Assembly (NCBI GenBank): GCA_963691705.1
Contig: OY829545.1
Coordinates: forward strand, 11,225,444-11,289,443
Origin: Viola odorata
Lineage: Eukaryota; Streptophyta; Magnoliopsida; Malpighiales; Violaceae
DNA length: 64,000 bases
Direction: 5' to 3'
Below the pieces are notes generated by a model, which ran no database searches, was not told where the DNA came from, and worked only from the letters and a program-made list of their open reading frames with translations. Shown piece after piece: positions 1 through 11,622 of this stretch (position 1 is its first letter; each line of letters opens with the position of its first letter). The translations under genes and the position numbers were made by a program.

Positions 1-114
1 GTGGGAGTGGAGGAGCTGATCGACGTGACCGTGACCGTTCCGCACCGTATGAACGCCGTGGTGGGGGAGGTTTTCGTTGAGGATAGAATACTATGGTATG
101 CTACTTATCATTGA
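1..114 (+). CDS. Possible 3' end of a protein-coding gene, truncated by the window edge
   Basis: Frame 1 is open from the first base to a TGA at 112-114 (about 37 codons). The first 80 bases are GC-rich and codon-like (GVEELIDVTVTVPHRM), unlike the AT-rich DNA that follows. A GAG/GT step near 69-71 could instead be a splice donor, and a pyrimidine-led acceptor ending in CAG near 205 could receive it, so the true end is uncertain. I do not recognise the protein. It may equally be a chance open frame. Confidence 0.25.
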   Translation: MGVEELIDVTVTVPHRMNAVVGEVFVEDRILWYATYH

Positions 115-2334
115 ATATTTCATGTTTTGTTCACTGAGTGTGGTACTAGTGGTGGGTACAAAGAACAAAAGTTGAACTAATTAAATATGTATTTGTCCTA
201 CTGCAGTTGAGGAACTGGAAGTGTTGCTGTTGCTCCCTTCAAAGCATTGAAGTCAATTGTTACAGATGTGTTACCGCAACTTTGTCTTGCTGGATCAATC
301 TAGTGATCAGTTTTATCATAGTGTGAAACTTGGCACAACTATTCGACTGTTTTTGTGTTCCTAAAATGCTGACTTCAATGTTTTGGTATGATGGATCTTT
401 TGCTTGCATGACATGCACATTCGAGTTGGATCTTGTTCTCTTTGAATGCGATAATTGCTGCTCGGGTTTCTTGTGACTCCTAAGGATAACCTAGTTGTGA
501 AACCATAATTGCTGCTCAATTTGTCCACTCAATATTGGATGTGTTTTGGAGGACTGAAACTGAGGGTCCACCATTGGGAATCTACTTCTCATTTGGGAGT
601 CAGAAGCTGTCTTATTCGTAAATCACCTTTTCATTACCTCTTTCTAGTATCTTGCTAGTTATACAGGAAATAAGCGGGTAATCTTTACTTTTCTTACACT
701 GGTTGTCTGCTAGCTCTTGGTTAAACTTTCGTGCTTTATTAATATTGTTGACCTTTTGGCAGGATGCGTGGCAATTTGTGGTCTTTTTGGATACAGTGAT
801 TGGCTTTCTTTGTTGCTAATTGGATCGTTTTTTAAACTTAAAAATTATGACGAGTCTTTTGGACCGCAACAAGACATCTACAATTTAACCAATGCACATG
901 TTCTACTTGGTGCACTGGTGGAAGATTTTCACTGCCCGTAAACATGTGGCTGGTTGTTTGGAAGCTCTTGATGAGTTCTGCAACTGCTGTCCGTTGTTAG
1001 TTTGCTCACCTTGGGTTGCGGATTCTTTTTTGTAAGCCTGTTTCTCTATGCGTGCATGGTTCTATAATGGTTCTCTCTTTGCGTAATGGCTGGAATGCTG
1101 CTGTTTCCCTAGTCCCTTTGCGGAAGTGTCCAATGAAATAGTCTTGGGTCTGGCTCTTGCAATGACAATTATTCTGCTGAAAAACAATCAACTTGTGCGC
1201 TTAGAATGGTGCAAGTTGTAAAGATCTTAAAGGAGCTGCATGCGTCTTTTCTGTGTGTTTATAAGCTGTGCATCTATACTTGTGGCTCGAGTCAATTGCT
1301 TGCGCTAGCTATTTCACAATGTGGCGTGAGTTTTCAATTAGTTGTCAAATTCTCAATGATTGTCTGTTCAACCTAATTCTGTCAAATTCTGGACAGATTT
1401 GTTGTTTTGCTATCGGAAATATATATTTTTTATCTAGTATCCACTTGGCTTTTTTTTCGCCTGTTTGTGGACACAATGTGATGCATCTAACTCTTCCCGA
1501 TCTGTGACATTACTTTTCTGCACTTGTGTTCTGTCTTGGTATCAATATTTTGGTTTCTCACCTTTTGTTTGTCTTGGCCTCTTTTTAGTTCAACTGTAAT
1601 AATGTATGCATTGCTGTCTTTGCCGCTTTTTAGTTCAACTGTAATAATGTATGCATTGCCTGACTGTTTATATCGCACTTCTGGTAGCATCTCTGCTTAT
1701 TTTCTCATCCATATTTAGCGGTTGTCATAGTTGAGGGGGAGTGCCTACTAATGTGAGGGGAGTACAGAAATCGGTGGCCTAGAATTAGTGTGAGGAGAGT
1801 ACATATATTGGAAATATCGTAACAGTGGCCTAGAATCTCTTGTTCTATCGGCTTTTACGTTATATAAAAGTGCAACTATTTTTGGCGGTATAGTGAACCC
1901 ACCACCCATTTCATAGGGATTAGGCTCTAACTTTTTTTAACTTAGCAGGTACGAGTCTTACTAACAAACATTATTTTCTGCTTGTCACCATGTATTTTTA
2001 CGTCATTGTATCCTATGCTCTAACTATATATATTGACTGGATATTACAAATCCATTAACATTTTTTTTTGGTTCCAACATTTAACATCAGTATATTACTC
2101 CACCTGTTTTCTTATATATTAAGGTTTTGGTTAATTACTGCGTTTAAGTGTTGTAATTAAGTATTATTTTTTTTTTGAGAGATGTAATTAAGTATTATTA
2201 GGAGTGAGGTGATAAAAAATACTGATTAATCATTTAGAAAAAGGTAAATAAGATAACTATTTTTTAGCTTAAATCCGACTACAAATGAAATGTATTAATT
2301 TTGATGAGATGTTCGTGTGGGTGAAACCGTGAAA
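115..2334. other. Non-coding stretch, possibly introns and 3' UTR of the left-edge gene
   Basis: No open frame here looks like a protein. The composition is T-rich on the plus strand, with several pyrimidine tracts followed by CAG or TAG, as in plant introns or a long 3' UTR. Apart from the short tandem repeat at 1581-1659, nothing structured is visible. From about 1980 it becomes plain AT-rich intergenic DNA. Confidence 0.3.
1581..1659. repeat. Two-copy tandem repeat, 45-bp period
   Basis: A 34-bp stretch at 1581-1614 recurs exactly at 1626-1659, separated by a short T-rich spacer that also ends similarly. It looks like a simple local tandem duplication. Confidence 0.85.
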
Positions 2335-2392
2335 GCGTTGAATAATGCATTTTCCTGAGCTACTGTTAAAATCAATATTATTTTGTAATCAA

Positions 2393-2396
<4 letters not shown>

Positions 2397-2455
<59 letters not shown>
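2397..2455. repeat. (AT)n microsatellite
   Basis: An uninterrupted AT dinucleotide run of about 59 bp lies just left of the first MITE. The duplicated copy has only about 12 bp at the matching place (near 2923-2934), so this run expanded or contracted after the duplication. Confidence 0.95.
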
Positions 2456-2458
<3 letters not shown>

Positions 2459-2460
2459 TA

Positions 2461-2687
2461 CTCCCTCCGGAACTTAATAACTGTCCCGTTAACTTTGGGC
2501 ACGCATATTAAGGAGATTGGATGACTCACTATTTGACCCTAAAATTCCGTACTTTTTTTCGAATGTACGTTAATTCTTAACGTAAGTCCGAGAAAAAATT
2601 CGGGGCAAAATTGTCTCAAATAATGAGTCATCCAGCTTTCTTAATATGCGTGCCCAAAACGGGACAGTTATTAAATTTCGGAGGGAG
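2461..2687. mobile_element. Stowaway-like MITE (Tc1/mariner type), copy 1
   Basis: The 227-bp element begins CTCCCTCCGG and ends with the near-complement CGGAGGGAG. It is flanked by TA on both sides (2459-2460 and 2688-2689). The arms are complementary over most of their length, so the whole element folds into one long hairpin. Terminal CTCCCTCC with TA target duplication is the hallmark of Stowaway MITEs. No coding capacity. Confidence 0.9.
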
Positions 2688-2939
2688 TAATTAACTGCAT
2701 GTCAATTTATATTCGATGGTTGTTGATGCTCCTTCAAGTGTTGTGCATAGAGTTTAAAAGAAGTGATTCTCTTATTATGATATTGAACGAGCCTCTACTC
2801 CTAATGCATTTTAATTGATAGTTTATTAATAATCCTTGAACGAGTCTCTACTCCTTCAAGCGTTGAATAATGCATTTTCCTGAGCTACTGTTAAAATCAA
2901 TATTATTTTGTAATCAAAATAATATATATATATAAACTA

Positions 2940-3170
2940 CTCCCTCCGGAACTTAATAACTGTCCCGTTAACTTTGGGCACGCATATTAAGGAGGCCGAA
3001 TGATTTACTATTTGACCCCAAAATTTCGTACTTTTTTTCGAATATACGTTAATTCTTAACGTACGTCCGAGAAAAAATTCAGGGCAAAATTGTCTCAAAT
3101 AGTGAGTCATCCGATTTCTTTAATATGCGTGCCCAAAGTCAACGGGACAGTTATTAAGTTTCGCAGGGAG
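2940..3170. mobile_element. Stowaway-like MITE, copy 2
   Basis: The 231-bp element has the same termini and internal hairpin as the one at 2461-2687, with TA at 2938-2939 and 3171-3172. One base of the right terminus is changed (CGCAGGGAG). Its shared flanks show it is a passenger of the segmental tandem duplication, not an independent insertion. Confidence 0.9.
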
Positions 3171-3340
3171 TAATTAACTGCATGTGAATTTATATTCGAT
3201 GGTTGTTGATGCTCCTTCAAGTGTTGTGCATACTGTAGGCAGAGTTTAAAAGAAGTGATTCTCTTATTATGATAATGAACGAGCCTCTACTCCTAAGTCC
3301 TAATGCATTTTAATTGATAGTTTATTAATAATCCTTGATT

Positions 3341-4659
3341 ATTGGTAATAAAGATATATTTTCCTGCTTTTTCTTTTTTTGTTTATAAAAAAGGAAAAAA
3401 AAAAAACGGATTGCCTAAGGACTAGTTTCCCCGTAAAGCGATGGCATGAAATGCGCATTAATGTGGCATCCACACGAAAAAGTTGAAAGGTATACTTTTT
3501 TAGGATAATAAGGAAGCAAATTGCATGCAATACTCTTCTCTCCAAGCCAACATAACTTCGATCCATAGATTATTGCGAGCCAATGGTTACTTGTACTTAG
3601 ATATCTACTTTAAAAAAAAAAAACCATCTAAACTTACCGTAATATTAGTAGAAATTCATACTCAAATATAATTCAAATTTAAATTTTACTTTCGTTGAAG
3701 GACGGAAAAAAATTAAGGGTCAAAATTAATTAAGGATAAAAACTAATTTTGGAAGGCACTAAATGAAACATGTGAATGAATTATATATTTATATATATAT
3801 ATAACATGACATAAAATGAGTGATATATATTAATTCACTTAAAGTATACAATTTATATTTTAACACATGCATCAATATAATATGAAAAAATTATAAAATT
3901 TATTAATATGTGAAGTATTTTTTTTAATTAAACCGGAGGGTTAATTTCATTTGCCATCTCACTAGAATTTTATTTTTCAAAATTAACAATTTTTTTATTA
4001 GAAAGAGTTGTGAATCGTTTAATCTAATCCAAAGCAGCATGAGATTCAAAGTTATATATTTATAAGTAAGTGAGTAGAGTAGAGAGATGCAATGATAATT
4101 GATACATGTGATGATGACTCAAAACGAAGAGATAGTACCATGATCTTATAATAAAGTTAACATTTGAAACTAGAAGTTAATTTATTAATTAATTGTAGAA
4201 TGTTAAACTTGAGGGAGAAAAAGATACTAAGGTTAAGAAATATGCATTCACAAGAGTACTAATTAAAACTAAACCTTAAAACAAGAAGTCCTCGGGTAAT
4301 TAATAATACAATGCAATCGTTGTTTCAAATTTAAAGTATATATATAATCAAATCAAACCATTATGATAGATACTTTTTATTGATACCATCTGATAATTCG
4401 ATCACTCGAATTCAAATTAAATAGTACACTAAATGATGATAATATTCTCTATTATAAATTTTAATACAAATGAGCGTAGATTAATGGATGAAGTGAAACA
4501 TTTACAAAATTACTAACATAACAAATTTGTTCATAGGTGGATGGAGCTCCGATGGAGTATAAGTTTATTAGCAAATTAATTGATGAAACTTTATAGGCAA
4601 AAGCTATAAAGTTTGACAGTTTTAAAACTCGAGAGCTCAGTTCCGTGACGGAAAAGTTT
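3341..4659. other. AT-rich intergenic DNA
   Basis: No open frame, RNA-like fold or clear repeat is visible. It is dominated by A/T runs and short TA stretches. The last part (about 4500-4659) is probably the 3' UTR and terminator region of the minus-strand transporter gene. Confidence 0.6.
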
Positions 4660-5349
4660 CTACAGTCCGCTTACACCGATCAACCTTGTGAGTCCAAAAG
4701 TGATTGCCATAGCCAACCACCCTCCAATCACCACCCTACAGCAAGACTTCCCCACCGGACTCTTCCCCAGCACCGCCCCAGCCGTCCCAAACACCACCAG
4801 CGCCAGTGTCACCACCAACGACACCACCGCCAACCTCACCTTATAGTCCTTTATAAAGACAGCTGCCACCAGCGGCACCATCGCGCCAACTGAAAATGCA
4901 AGCGCGGACGCCACCGCAGCTTGCACCGGATTAGGAAGCTGCTCCTCCTTATCATCACCACCACCACCACCGCCAGCTCCTCCGGCATTCCCCGGGGCCG
5001 CTTCTGCAGCCGCCCTCTTCAGCTGACCAGCTCGCTCGACGTCCAGCTGGGTGTAGACGGACACAAACTCGCCAATCGCCATGCTACACGCGCCGGCCAC
5101 CAGCCCTGCAAAGCCGGCGAGGAGCATGGCTTTGACGTCTTGCTTGACGGCGCCCACACCCATCATGAGGGATGCAACGGAGACGAGGCCGTCGTTGGCG
5201 CCGAGGGAAGCAGCCCGAAGCCATTGGCCTCTTTGGGTGTAGTCGAACTGCTTGTCGTCGTCGGAAGCGGCGGGCTTGAGGATTTCTAGTACCACATGGT
5301 TGGTATTGGAAGATGGTTGTCGTTCGTTTGGTGTGGGAGTAGTAGCCAT
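4660..5349 (-). CDS. Vacuolar iron transporter-like protein (VIT/CCC1 family, nodulin-21-like VTL type)
   Basis: The single-exon frame encodes 229 residues from ATG at 5349 to TAG at 4660-4662. The region around residues 44-100 (RAASLGANDGLVSV, then GLVAGACSMAIGEFVSV) is the signature of the CCC1/VIT family, which moves iron or manganese into the vacuole. About five membrane segments are visible (roughly 52-68, 75-97, 141-166, 171-195 and 204-224). Full VIT1 proteins have a cytosolic metal-binding helical domain between segments 2 and 3. Here that place holds a short Ala/Gly-rich, acidic loop (about 112-138), as in plant VTL proteins. Substrate is inferred from family. The coding GC content is well above its AT-rich surroundings, which is normal for this gene class. 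Confidence 0.92.
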   Translation of the reverse strand: MATTPTPNERQPSSNTNHVVLEILKPAASDDDKQFDYTQRGQWLRAASLGANDGLVSVASLMMGVGAVKQDVKAMLLAGFAGLVAGACSMAIGEFVSVYTQLDVERAGQLKRAAAEAAPGNAGGAGGGGGGDDKEEQLPNPVQAAVASALAFSVGAMVPLVAAVFIKDYKVRLAVVSLVVTLALVVFGTAGAVLGKSPVGKSCCRVVIGGWLAMAITFGLTRLIGVSGL

Positions 5350-5461
5350 GGAGGAAATCTTGTAATTATAGTGAGTAATTTATTGAGAAATTAGATGATT
5401 GAGAGAAATGGGAATTGGATTGCTTGTGGATATTGCCTGTGGAGGGCACACGCCTCTTTGC

Positions 5462-5472
5462 TATTTATATAG
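5462..5472 (-). promoter_or_regulatory. TATA box of the VIT-like gene
   Basis: Read on the minus strand the site is TATATAAATAG, about 115 bp upstream of the ATG at 5349. That leaves a plausible 5' UTR of about 80 bp. Confidence 0.75.
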
Positions 5473-8051
5473 CAGATGAGTATCACCTTCTCCTCGTGTT
5501 TACTTTATAGATGAGAAAGAAAAACCATTAGACAATGGCAAAACAACAAAACTTGTTCTTTGTTTGTACCTGAAAAAAAGTGTTTGGAAAAATAATAATA
5601 CAGAGATATATTTATAACGTTGTTAAATAGATCTAATAATTAATTAATAAGTTTACAATTATAAAATTTATACTATTTAATAAATTTAATGGTTAATCAG
5701 TGATTGGATATTTAATTCAAAGTGTTGTTAGGGAAAAAAATACATTTCATATAAGTAACAAAATTATTATCATTGTCTCACCTTAGTTTAGTACTCGGAT
5801 GAGTACATGGGCTTAGATATGGCCGTAGCCAGGTACTAGGATGTGTGCATGTACTAGATGCTACCCGGTCTATTACTCGGATGTGTCCATGTGCTGTGCT
5901 AGATATAGATACAGTATATATGCTTGTACCATTAGGTCTCTAGCCACCATATGCAAATTCATGTATTATGAAGTAGTTATTTAAGTTTTTAATCCGCAAA
6001 GTCAATAAAAAATGGTACGCTAATTATATAAGTATCAATAAAATCATAAATAGATTTAAAAGAAGATTTTACAATAACGTGCTTATAATATTTTTATTTG
6101 AGTTATTTGAATTGTAATGCCGTATAATTATAAAATATTAACATATATAAATTCTAGTCTTATAAAATCTATATTATTGAATTAATATAGTGACCAATTA
6201 ATGTCAGTCGTGTTACGCCACTGTACTAATCAGGATTAACAAAAGGAGATTCCAAACCATTTATCTGAGTCATTTCAGTATACTAGAAATCAAGAATGTG
6301 CGTTCGTTTCTTATTCCTACCAATTTTCCGGTACTTTTCCTGTTTCTGTTGCTTTTTTCCTTGTTTGCGTCTACAACTCAAGTTTTGATCAGATAACATT
6401 GACACATGACACGGCATTTTTTTATCTCATCACCTGTCACAAGCAAACAGCTAGGTGGGAAGATTGATGAGAATGAGATTGCTCTTCAATGTTCATGTTG
6501 TGATTCCCTTAACAGTCTGGTCTAGCCACAAAATCAGATGTCAGTTAAGAAAATGACATTGTTTGTCATTCCATATTCTTTTGTGTGGGTACTTTTGTTT
6601 CATAAAAAGAACCGACGAGAGCGACACCCAGAAACAGAAAGGAAGAAAAACTATAGTGGGTCTAACATATTGAACAGCAAAACATAATAATATACCAACA
6701 GCTGATGAACTGGAAAGCACTGGATAAAGATCAGAGAGAATGCATATATCCCACCAAAGCAAAGAAAGTAGATCTTTTTATATATATATATATGTAGTGG
6801 CAAATAAACTAAATATGGGGAGTGTGGCATCCACGCGGAAACCACCTGAAAAATCTATAAACAAAACAGTGAAAGGAGCAGACAAGACAATTGATGGTTT
6901 GTTTCGAATAAATTAGTGCAGCGGAGTATGGCGGCCACACGAAAACCACTCACTCCTCTATTTAGTAATGCCAAGAAAGGGCCACCAGTCACCCGCCACC
7001 ACCACTTCCTCCCTAATCATCTTTTTTCCTTAATGCTACGCTGGGCCAATTCACTGCCCTTTTTCATTCACTAACTATGAGGCTGAGCTGATCGATATTA
7101 CAACCTTGCACACCAAGACAGTAGTAGTGGTAGTAATAGCACCTGAGAGGCATATTCCTGATAAAATCATGAATCCAATAACAATACCCCGTCAAACACA
7201 CAAATTCAACTTTGTAAAACTGTCCAGTATTTCAAGGAACAATTACTCCCGTAAAGTTCCAATCAATGAAAGATATAAAAAATACCTGCAATAGTGGTTA
7301 CAAAAGCTTTAACCATCAACCCTTTATTCCCCGTATTTCAACCCTGGTCAACCTCCTCCCCCACAACCAATCACTGTATACAATACTTTAAACTTGCCAA
7401 TTTATTGTCTGAGCTTGCTCAAATAAGCGGCGTATCTGAGTCTCTAAGAGAATTTATACAAACTGTTGAAAAGCTTAGAGCTATAACTAGTTGAACATTA
7501 GCAGCTGTAGCAACAAAATCCAAACATTATCAATCCCATCCCATGACGTGTAACTCCAGAATTACATAACATCCACTAAGTGTGCATATCTAGTTTTACG
7601 CAAGGCAACATAAGTCACACATTAGATGCAATTGTCCTCTTGAATTTTACATGACAATACCAGTTTATGATGCAATGATCCAAACTTCATAATTACTATG
7701 CTCCTTATAAGTCAACATTAGCTGTACCTCCAACACTTAAGGTGAACAAATTTAATATTTCATTCAATCAATTACTGGATTCATAACTATTGGTGACAAC
7801 AACAAAAATGTTGTTTCATGAACAGAACTGATATGTATACTAGTACAAAGCATGTGATATCGTCTGTTAAAGACAAATCTTCTACACATAAATGACATTG
7901 TACCAAGATTTTACTCACTTGTATTGCCAGCCATCATAATTCTATTAATAAACCAAAGTTTACATGAATTCCTTCTGTAACAATAAGTAAATACAAAGGA
8001 CTCACTTCAACATTCCACTGGAAAAAAAACAAAAAGGGGAGGTTGCCAGAA
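5473..8051. other. Intergenic DNA, no gene recognised
   Basis: Upstream region of the VIT-like gene followed by AT-rich sequence. Two similar short stretches near 6820-6845 and 6920-6950 (GG-C-TCCAC-CG/GCCACACG then AAAACCAC) recall one another and one at 3465-3480, but too weakly to call a family. The short open frames here have no protein-like composition. Confidence 0.5.
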
Positions 8052-8053
8052 AC

Positions 8054-8151
8054 CAATGAGCTTGTAGGCTTGTAGCTCAGCGGTGCTTAATGCAAAGCAA
8101 AGAGACCTAGACATCGAGTTCGAGTCACCTAGTTGAATTCTCATCTATGGC
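8054..8151 (+). mobile_element. tRNA-derived SINE with direct-repeat flanks
   Basis: A pol III box A-like TAGCTCAGCGGT (8072-8083) is followed 33 bp later by a box B-like GAGTTCGAGTCAC (8116-8128). The unit is flanked by imperfect direct repeats of about 30 bp (8022-8050 and 8152-8181, both A-rich then AAAAAGGG and TTGCCAG), as expected for target-site duplication by reverse transcription. It cannot fold into a proper tRNA, so it is not a tRNA gene. Confidence 0.7.
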
Positions 8152-8181
8152 AAGAAAAACAAAAAGGGAGAAAATTGCCAG

Positions 8182-10238
8182 TAACACAGGGAGGGAGGGG
8201 GGTTGCAACACCTACCACATGATGACAAAAAAGAACCACAAGAAGCTTTGCAGGGTTCAATGGCAAAAACTTTCCACCATTTACCTTACAATTACATCAT
8301 TGGACCTTGTCCATCCTACTATAGTCATGTCAAGCTCCTTTAATGTCCCACCTTCCAAAATCAGAAGGAACATGAGTCAATATAAAAGTACCTAACAATT
8401 AAGTACTAATTTTGGCAAAAGCACTCAAGAAATAAAACAACCAGAAGAATCATGCAAGGAACAAATGAAACTTTACGAAAGGTTTTTGCATTTTGAATTC
8501 ACAATAAAGGACAGTGTGCATCACATTTGTATATCCTTCAGCCATCTCAAGTGCATTTTCACTTTCATCTACATGGTGTCTGAGGCATCCGATCATTAAA
8601 CCTGTTCAAATAGCATTCAAGGATATAAAGATGTTTGTGGTTAGAGAGAGCAATTCCACGAATCCATTTACCCCAAAAATTGAATAAGTAAAAACTAACA
8701 TTGCCAACCTACGAAATAGCATCCCTGATTAGATTCACATCACATTCAGCAAGAACAACCATGGATCCAAGTTATCTGACCAATTAATTTAACCTATGTT
8801 TCAAAAATTACTTACATTTTGTTTAAAATATACAATCTAGCCCCTGCATGAAAAAAAGTACAAATTGCAATTGAAAAAAAAGAAATACCCAATAAATTGC
8901 ACCCTATAAGGTTTGTGCAAACGAGGAGAACAATAATGAAGAGGAGGGTGCAATTTATAGAGGCTAAATTGCATTTGTTTGGACAAATACATGGGCCAAA
9001 ACATGAGTTTTGCCCATTCTATAACCAAAATAAAGTAACATCTAAGCATCCTATTTCCATATCAATTTCGCCCATTTTATTGCCAGCAATTTAAGACCAT
9101 TGCAGTTTTTACTGTACATGGTACCATATTTATCTACTAATTACTCCTCCAAGCCAACTGAACAAAAAACTATACAAGTCCTACTATGACATATCCTCAT
9201 CCACCACACTCCAAAGTCATCATTACACTCATTATTCCAAACAACACATTGACTCATGCAAATGACTTCAATTGTTGTCCTCCTCTCCTTGTCAGGCAAA
9301 TAGTCCTGACTCACAGCAAAACAGAACTCTACCAACATAGTCCTTTATAAGATAGTCTTACCAGAAAATGCATCATCAAACTCCTAATACTACCAACACA
9401 CATACCACTGAACATTAGCCCATGCCCATCCATCTTCCTCCATAGCCAAAGCATTCCTCAGCAGGGCATTAAAAACGGTCGTTCTAGAACGGAACCGTCA
9501 TTTCTTGAGGAAAATCTGGCATTCAATATATATATATTTTTTTTTAGCCACCACTGTGATGCAAGTAAAAGCAGTACAGATCATTAAAGAAACATTACAG
9601 ACTGTTGGGCAGCACAACAGCTACAGTCTTTGTTTTTGGTGTGTTTTTCCTTTTTCCGCTCTTAGGCTTAGTTAGCTTAATAGATATGACTTATTTTCCC
9701 TTTATGGTATTCTTAATCTACAAGTATCCAATGCCAATGCAACATCTTCTCTCTTTTTTCCCTAACATCCTAAAAAACGTTTTGAGTCTCTTACTCTCTA
9801 GTCACATCTGCCTTCTCAAACTTCTTTATATGATTTTTTAGCACGAAGTTAGAACCTTTAGAGAGAGCTATGAAAATATTTGGCCAATGCTCTTGCGTTC
9901 CAGAACCACCCATATAACTATCTACTCGCAACTGACAGTATGGCCTCCTAATTCACTTGTTTTAATGAATTCATTAAAACTTAATCGAAACTAATTCTAA
10001 GAACGAATTATATCTGATTTCATTTTGATTTCGCTGTCATAGTGCAAAAACTATATCAGAGTATAAATTGTATATTTCCAGTTTGATTTTATTATTGGAA
10101 AGCATGGCATAAAAAAGCTAAATAGAAGATGGAACTGGCAAAAGACACTAGATCATATACAATTAAACCTCATATTATAAAAGACAACTGAACAAGACTA
10201 GAATATTTTCAGTACCAGTTATGCAGCTCCCTTCAAGT
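8182..10238. other. Mostly non-coding; two unexplained coding-like stretches on the minus strand
   Basis: No complete gene is visible. On the minus strand 8450-8601 reads open for about 50 codons after a good splice acceptor (IGCLRHHVDESENALEMAEG). The stretch 9141-9480 reads in pieces such as NALLRNALAMEEDGWAWANV and, in a further frame, LPDKERRTTIEVICMSQCV. These could be eroded exons or transposon remnants. I do not recognise them. The remainder is AT-rich with no structure seen. Confidence 0.35.
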
Positions 10239-11579
10239 CTAGCCCTGAGAGAAGCCACTTGAAGAAGTGCAAGCTTGCAAAGAAAAGGTACAAGACTGTA
10301 GTGAAGAACCAGAAAATGTTACTGATTCCTTCGAACAATGAAACAGCAATTCAGCTTCTGAAGGTTGTGTCTCATGCTGCAAACCATCATAAAGAAGCCG
10401 AGGCCAATTTGAAAAAAATTGCCTCTCATTTAATTTCCTCCTGGAATACTTGATCAAATAGCGATCATGATTTCCATTTGATATGTCATCTTCAGCTGCT
10501 GTAGACTCATCTCCATCCCTACAAGACTGAGACTCGTTGTCGTCCCCAGTCAAGTTTATCAACTTGTTGGAACAGCTTCCTGCCCCTTCCATGTGCAAAT
10601 TCACATTGCCACTTATTGCATTCCGCCTCATTCTTGTATAAACCAAAGGGTAAAAAGCAAGTCTCTTCCTGTCCTTAGCCTTCCGTCTCATCCTTGTATA
10701 TACCAAAGGGTAGACGGCTGGCCTATGTTTCATCCTTGTATAAACCAAAGGGTAAGAAGCAAGTTTGCCTGGTGAACACTCCAGCTTTCGACAAACGCCA
10801 GGATTGGAAAAGGTTCGTCCATTATTGTCCACTGTTCTCCCAAAAGTTAAACAACTTGAATTGACTGAGGAAAAATCCTTCAAAATCCCTGTCGCACCAT
10901 TCACAGCTTGGTTCAACCAAAGTGCCAATTCATTACCTTCATCATCATTAGAATCCATTCTACCACAATCAGCAACAAAGTCCAGCGCACCCCTTGCTAA
11001 CTCTGCAGCCCTCCGAGCCACCAAAGCTTTAGCAACAGCAAATTCTCGAGCCTTAGAAGCCAACTCAACCTGCTTTTCCACTCCGCAATTGGCATCTCTA
11101 ACCACATTCACTAAACACCTGTTATTCTTCTTCCTCTTACGACGCCTAGCTCTTAGTTCCCTTCTCACAGCTATAGATTTGGGCAACCAACAATCCACAC
11201 AAACCCACGACTGAGAACAAGGACTCGAGAAATAAGACCATGGAGGCATGGTGGAGTGCTCAGAATGGCAAGTTTTATGTACAATGTGGTCACATTGGGA
11301 ACAACGGAGAGAGTTGTTGGTACTTGATTGTTTGAAACAGTAAGAGCAAATGATAGAGGACTCAACTTGGAAAATGCATTTTCTACAAAGAAGAACAACT
11401 CGCCATTCGCTGTAAAGAGGGTGGAGTTTGTTGTTCTTACCAGAGGAGGTATCGATGCGGAACCCACAAGAGTGGCATTCAGATAGGTTGGGCATGTCCC
11501 TTGTCTTCTTCTCAGCGGTGATGGGTTGTTGCTCCTGCTCTTGGTCTTGTTCTTGTTCATGTTGGGGAACGGAATTCAT
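10239..11579 (-). CDS. Uncharacterised plant protein with Cys/His-rich PHD-like zinc region and repeated YPLVYTRM motifs
   Basis: Intronless frame of 446 residues from ATG at 11579. An in-frame ATG at 11654 would add 25 residues. I prefer 11579 because a telo-box typical of 5' UTRs lies between the two and its start context is better. An acidic/Gln-rich N-terminus is followed by paired cysteines (about C35/C38, C65/C68, C78/C81, C93/C96, H101/C104/H107, C127/C130), a PHD- or RING-like zinc-binding pattern. Next come a basic stretch (145-153), an Ala-rich helical stretch (about 173-200) and three copies of YPLVYTRM (276-283, 290-297, 310-317). A nuclear, chromatin-related role is only inferred from the zinc pattern and basic tract. 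Confidence 0.75.
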   Translation of the reverse strand: MNSVPQHEQEQDQEQEQQPITAEKKTRDMPNLSECHSCGFRIDTSSGKNNKLHPLYSEWRVVLLCRKCIFQVESSIICSYCFKQSSTNNSLRCSQCDHIVHKTCHSEHSTMPPWSYFSSPCSQSWVCVDCWLPKSIAVRRELRARRRKRKKNNRCLVNVVRDANCGVEKQVELASKAREFAVAKALVARRAAELARGALDFVADCGRMDSNDDEGNELALWLNQAVNGATGILKDFSSVNSSCLTFGRTVDNNGRTFSNPGVCRKLECSPGKLASYPLVYTRMKHRPAVYPLVYTRMRRKAKDRKRLAFYPLVYTRMRRNAISGNVNLHMEGAGSCSNKLINLTGDDNESQSCRDGDESTAAEDDISNGNHDRYLIKYSRRKLNERQFFSNWPRLLYDGLQHETQPSEAELLFHCSKESVTFSGSSLQSCTFSLQACTSSSGFSQG

Positions 11580-11613
11580 GGCGTTTACGGATGGAAAAAG
11601 GGGTTTCGATTGA

Positions 11614-11622
11614 TTAGGGTTT
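11614..11622 (-). promoter_or_regulatory. Telo-box (AAACCCTAA) upstream of the PHD-like gene
   Basis: On the minus strand AAACCCTAA lies 35-43 bp upstream of the chosen ATG. Telo-boxes are frequent close to the transcription start of plant housekeeping and growth-related genes. It supports reading this stretch as 5' UTR or core promoter. Confidence 0.5.

Larger units (their letters stand above)
2335..3340. repeat. Tandem duplication of about 0.5 kb, each copy carrying a MITE
   Basis: The segment 2335-2859 is repeated at 2860-3340. Both copies start with the same 60-bp lead-in, pass through an AT run, contain a Stowaway-like MITE at the same place and end with the same 150-bp tail. Copies differ by scattered substitutions, by small indels in the tail (copy 2 has two short insertions of about 8 bp) and by AT-run length (about 59 bp against about 12 bp). 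The MITE was therefore in place before the duplication. Confidence 0.9.

Noticed and set aside
8060..8130. tRNA gene
   Set aside because: Box A and box B are present but acceptor and anticodon stems do not pair; flanking direct repeats indicate a SINE.
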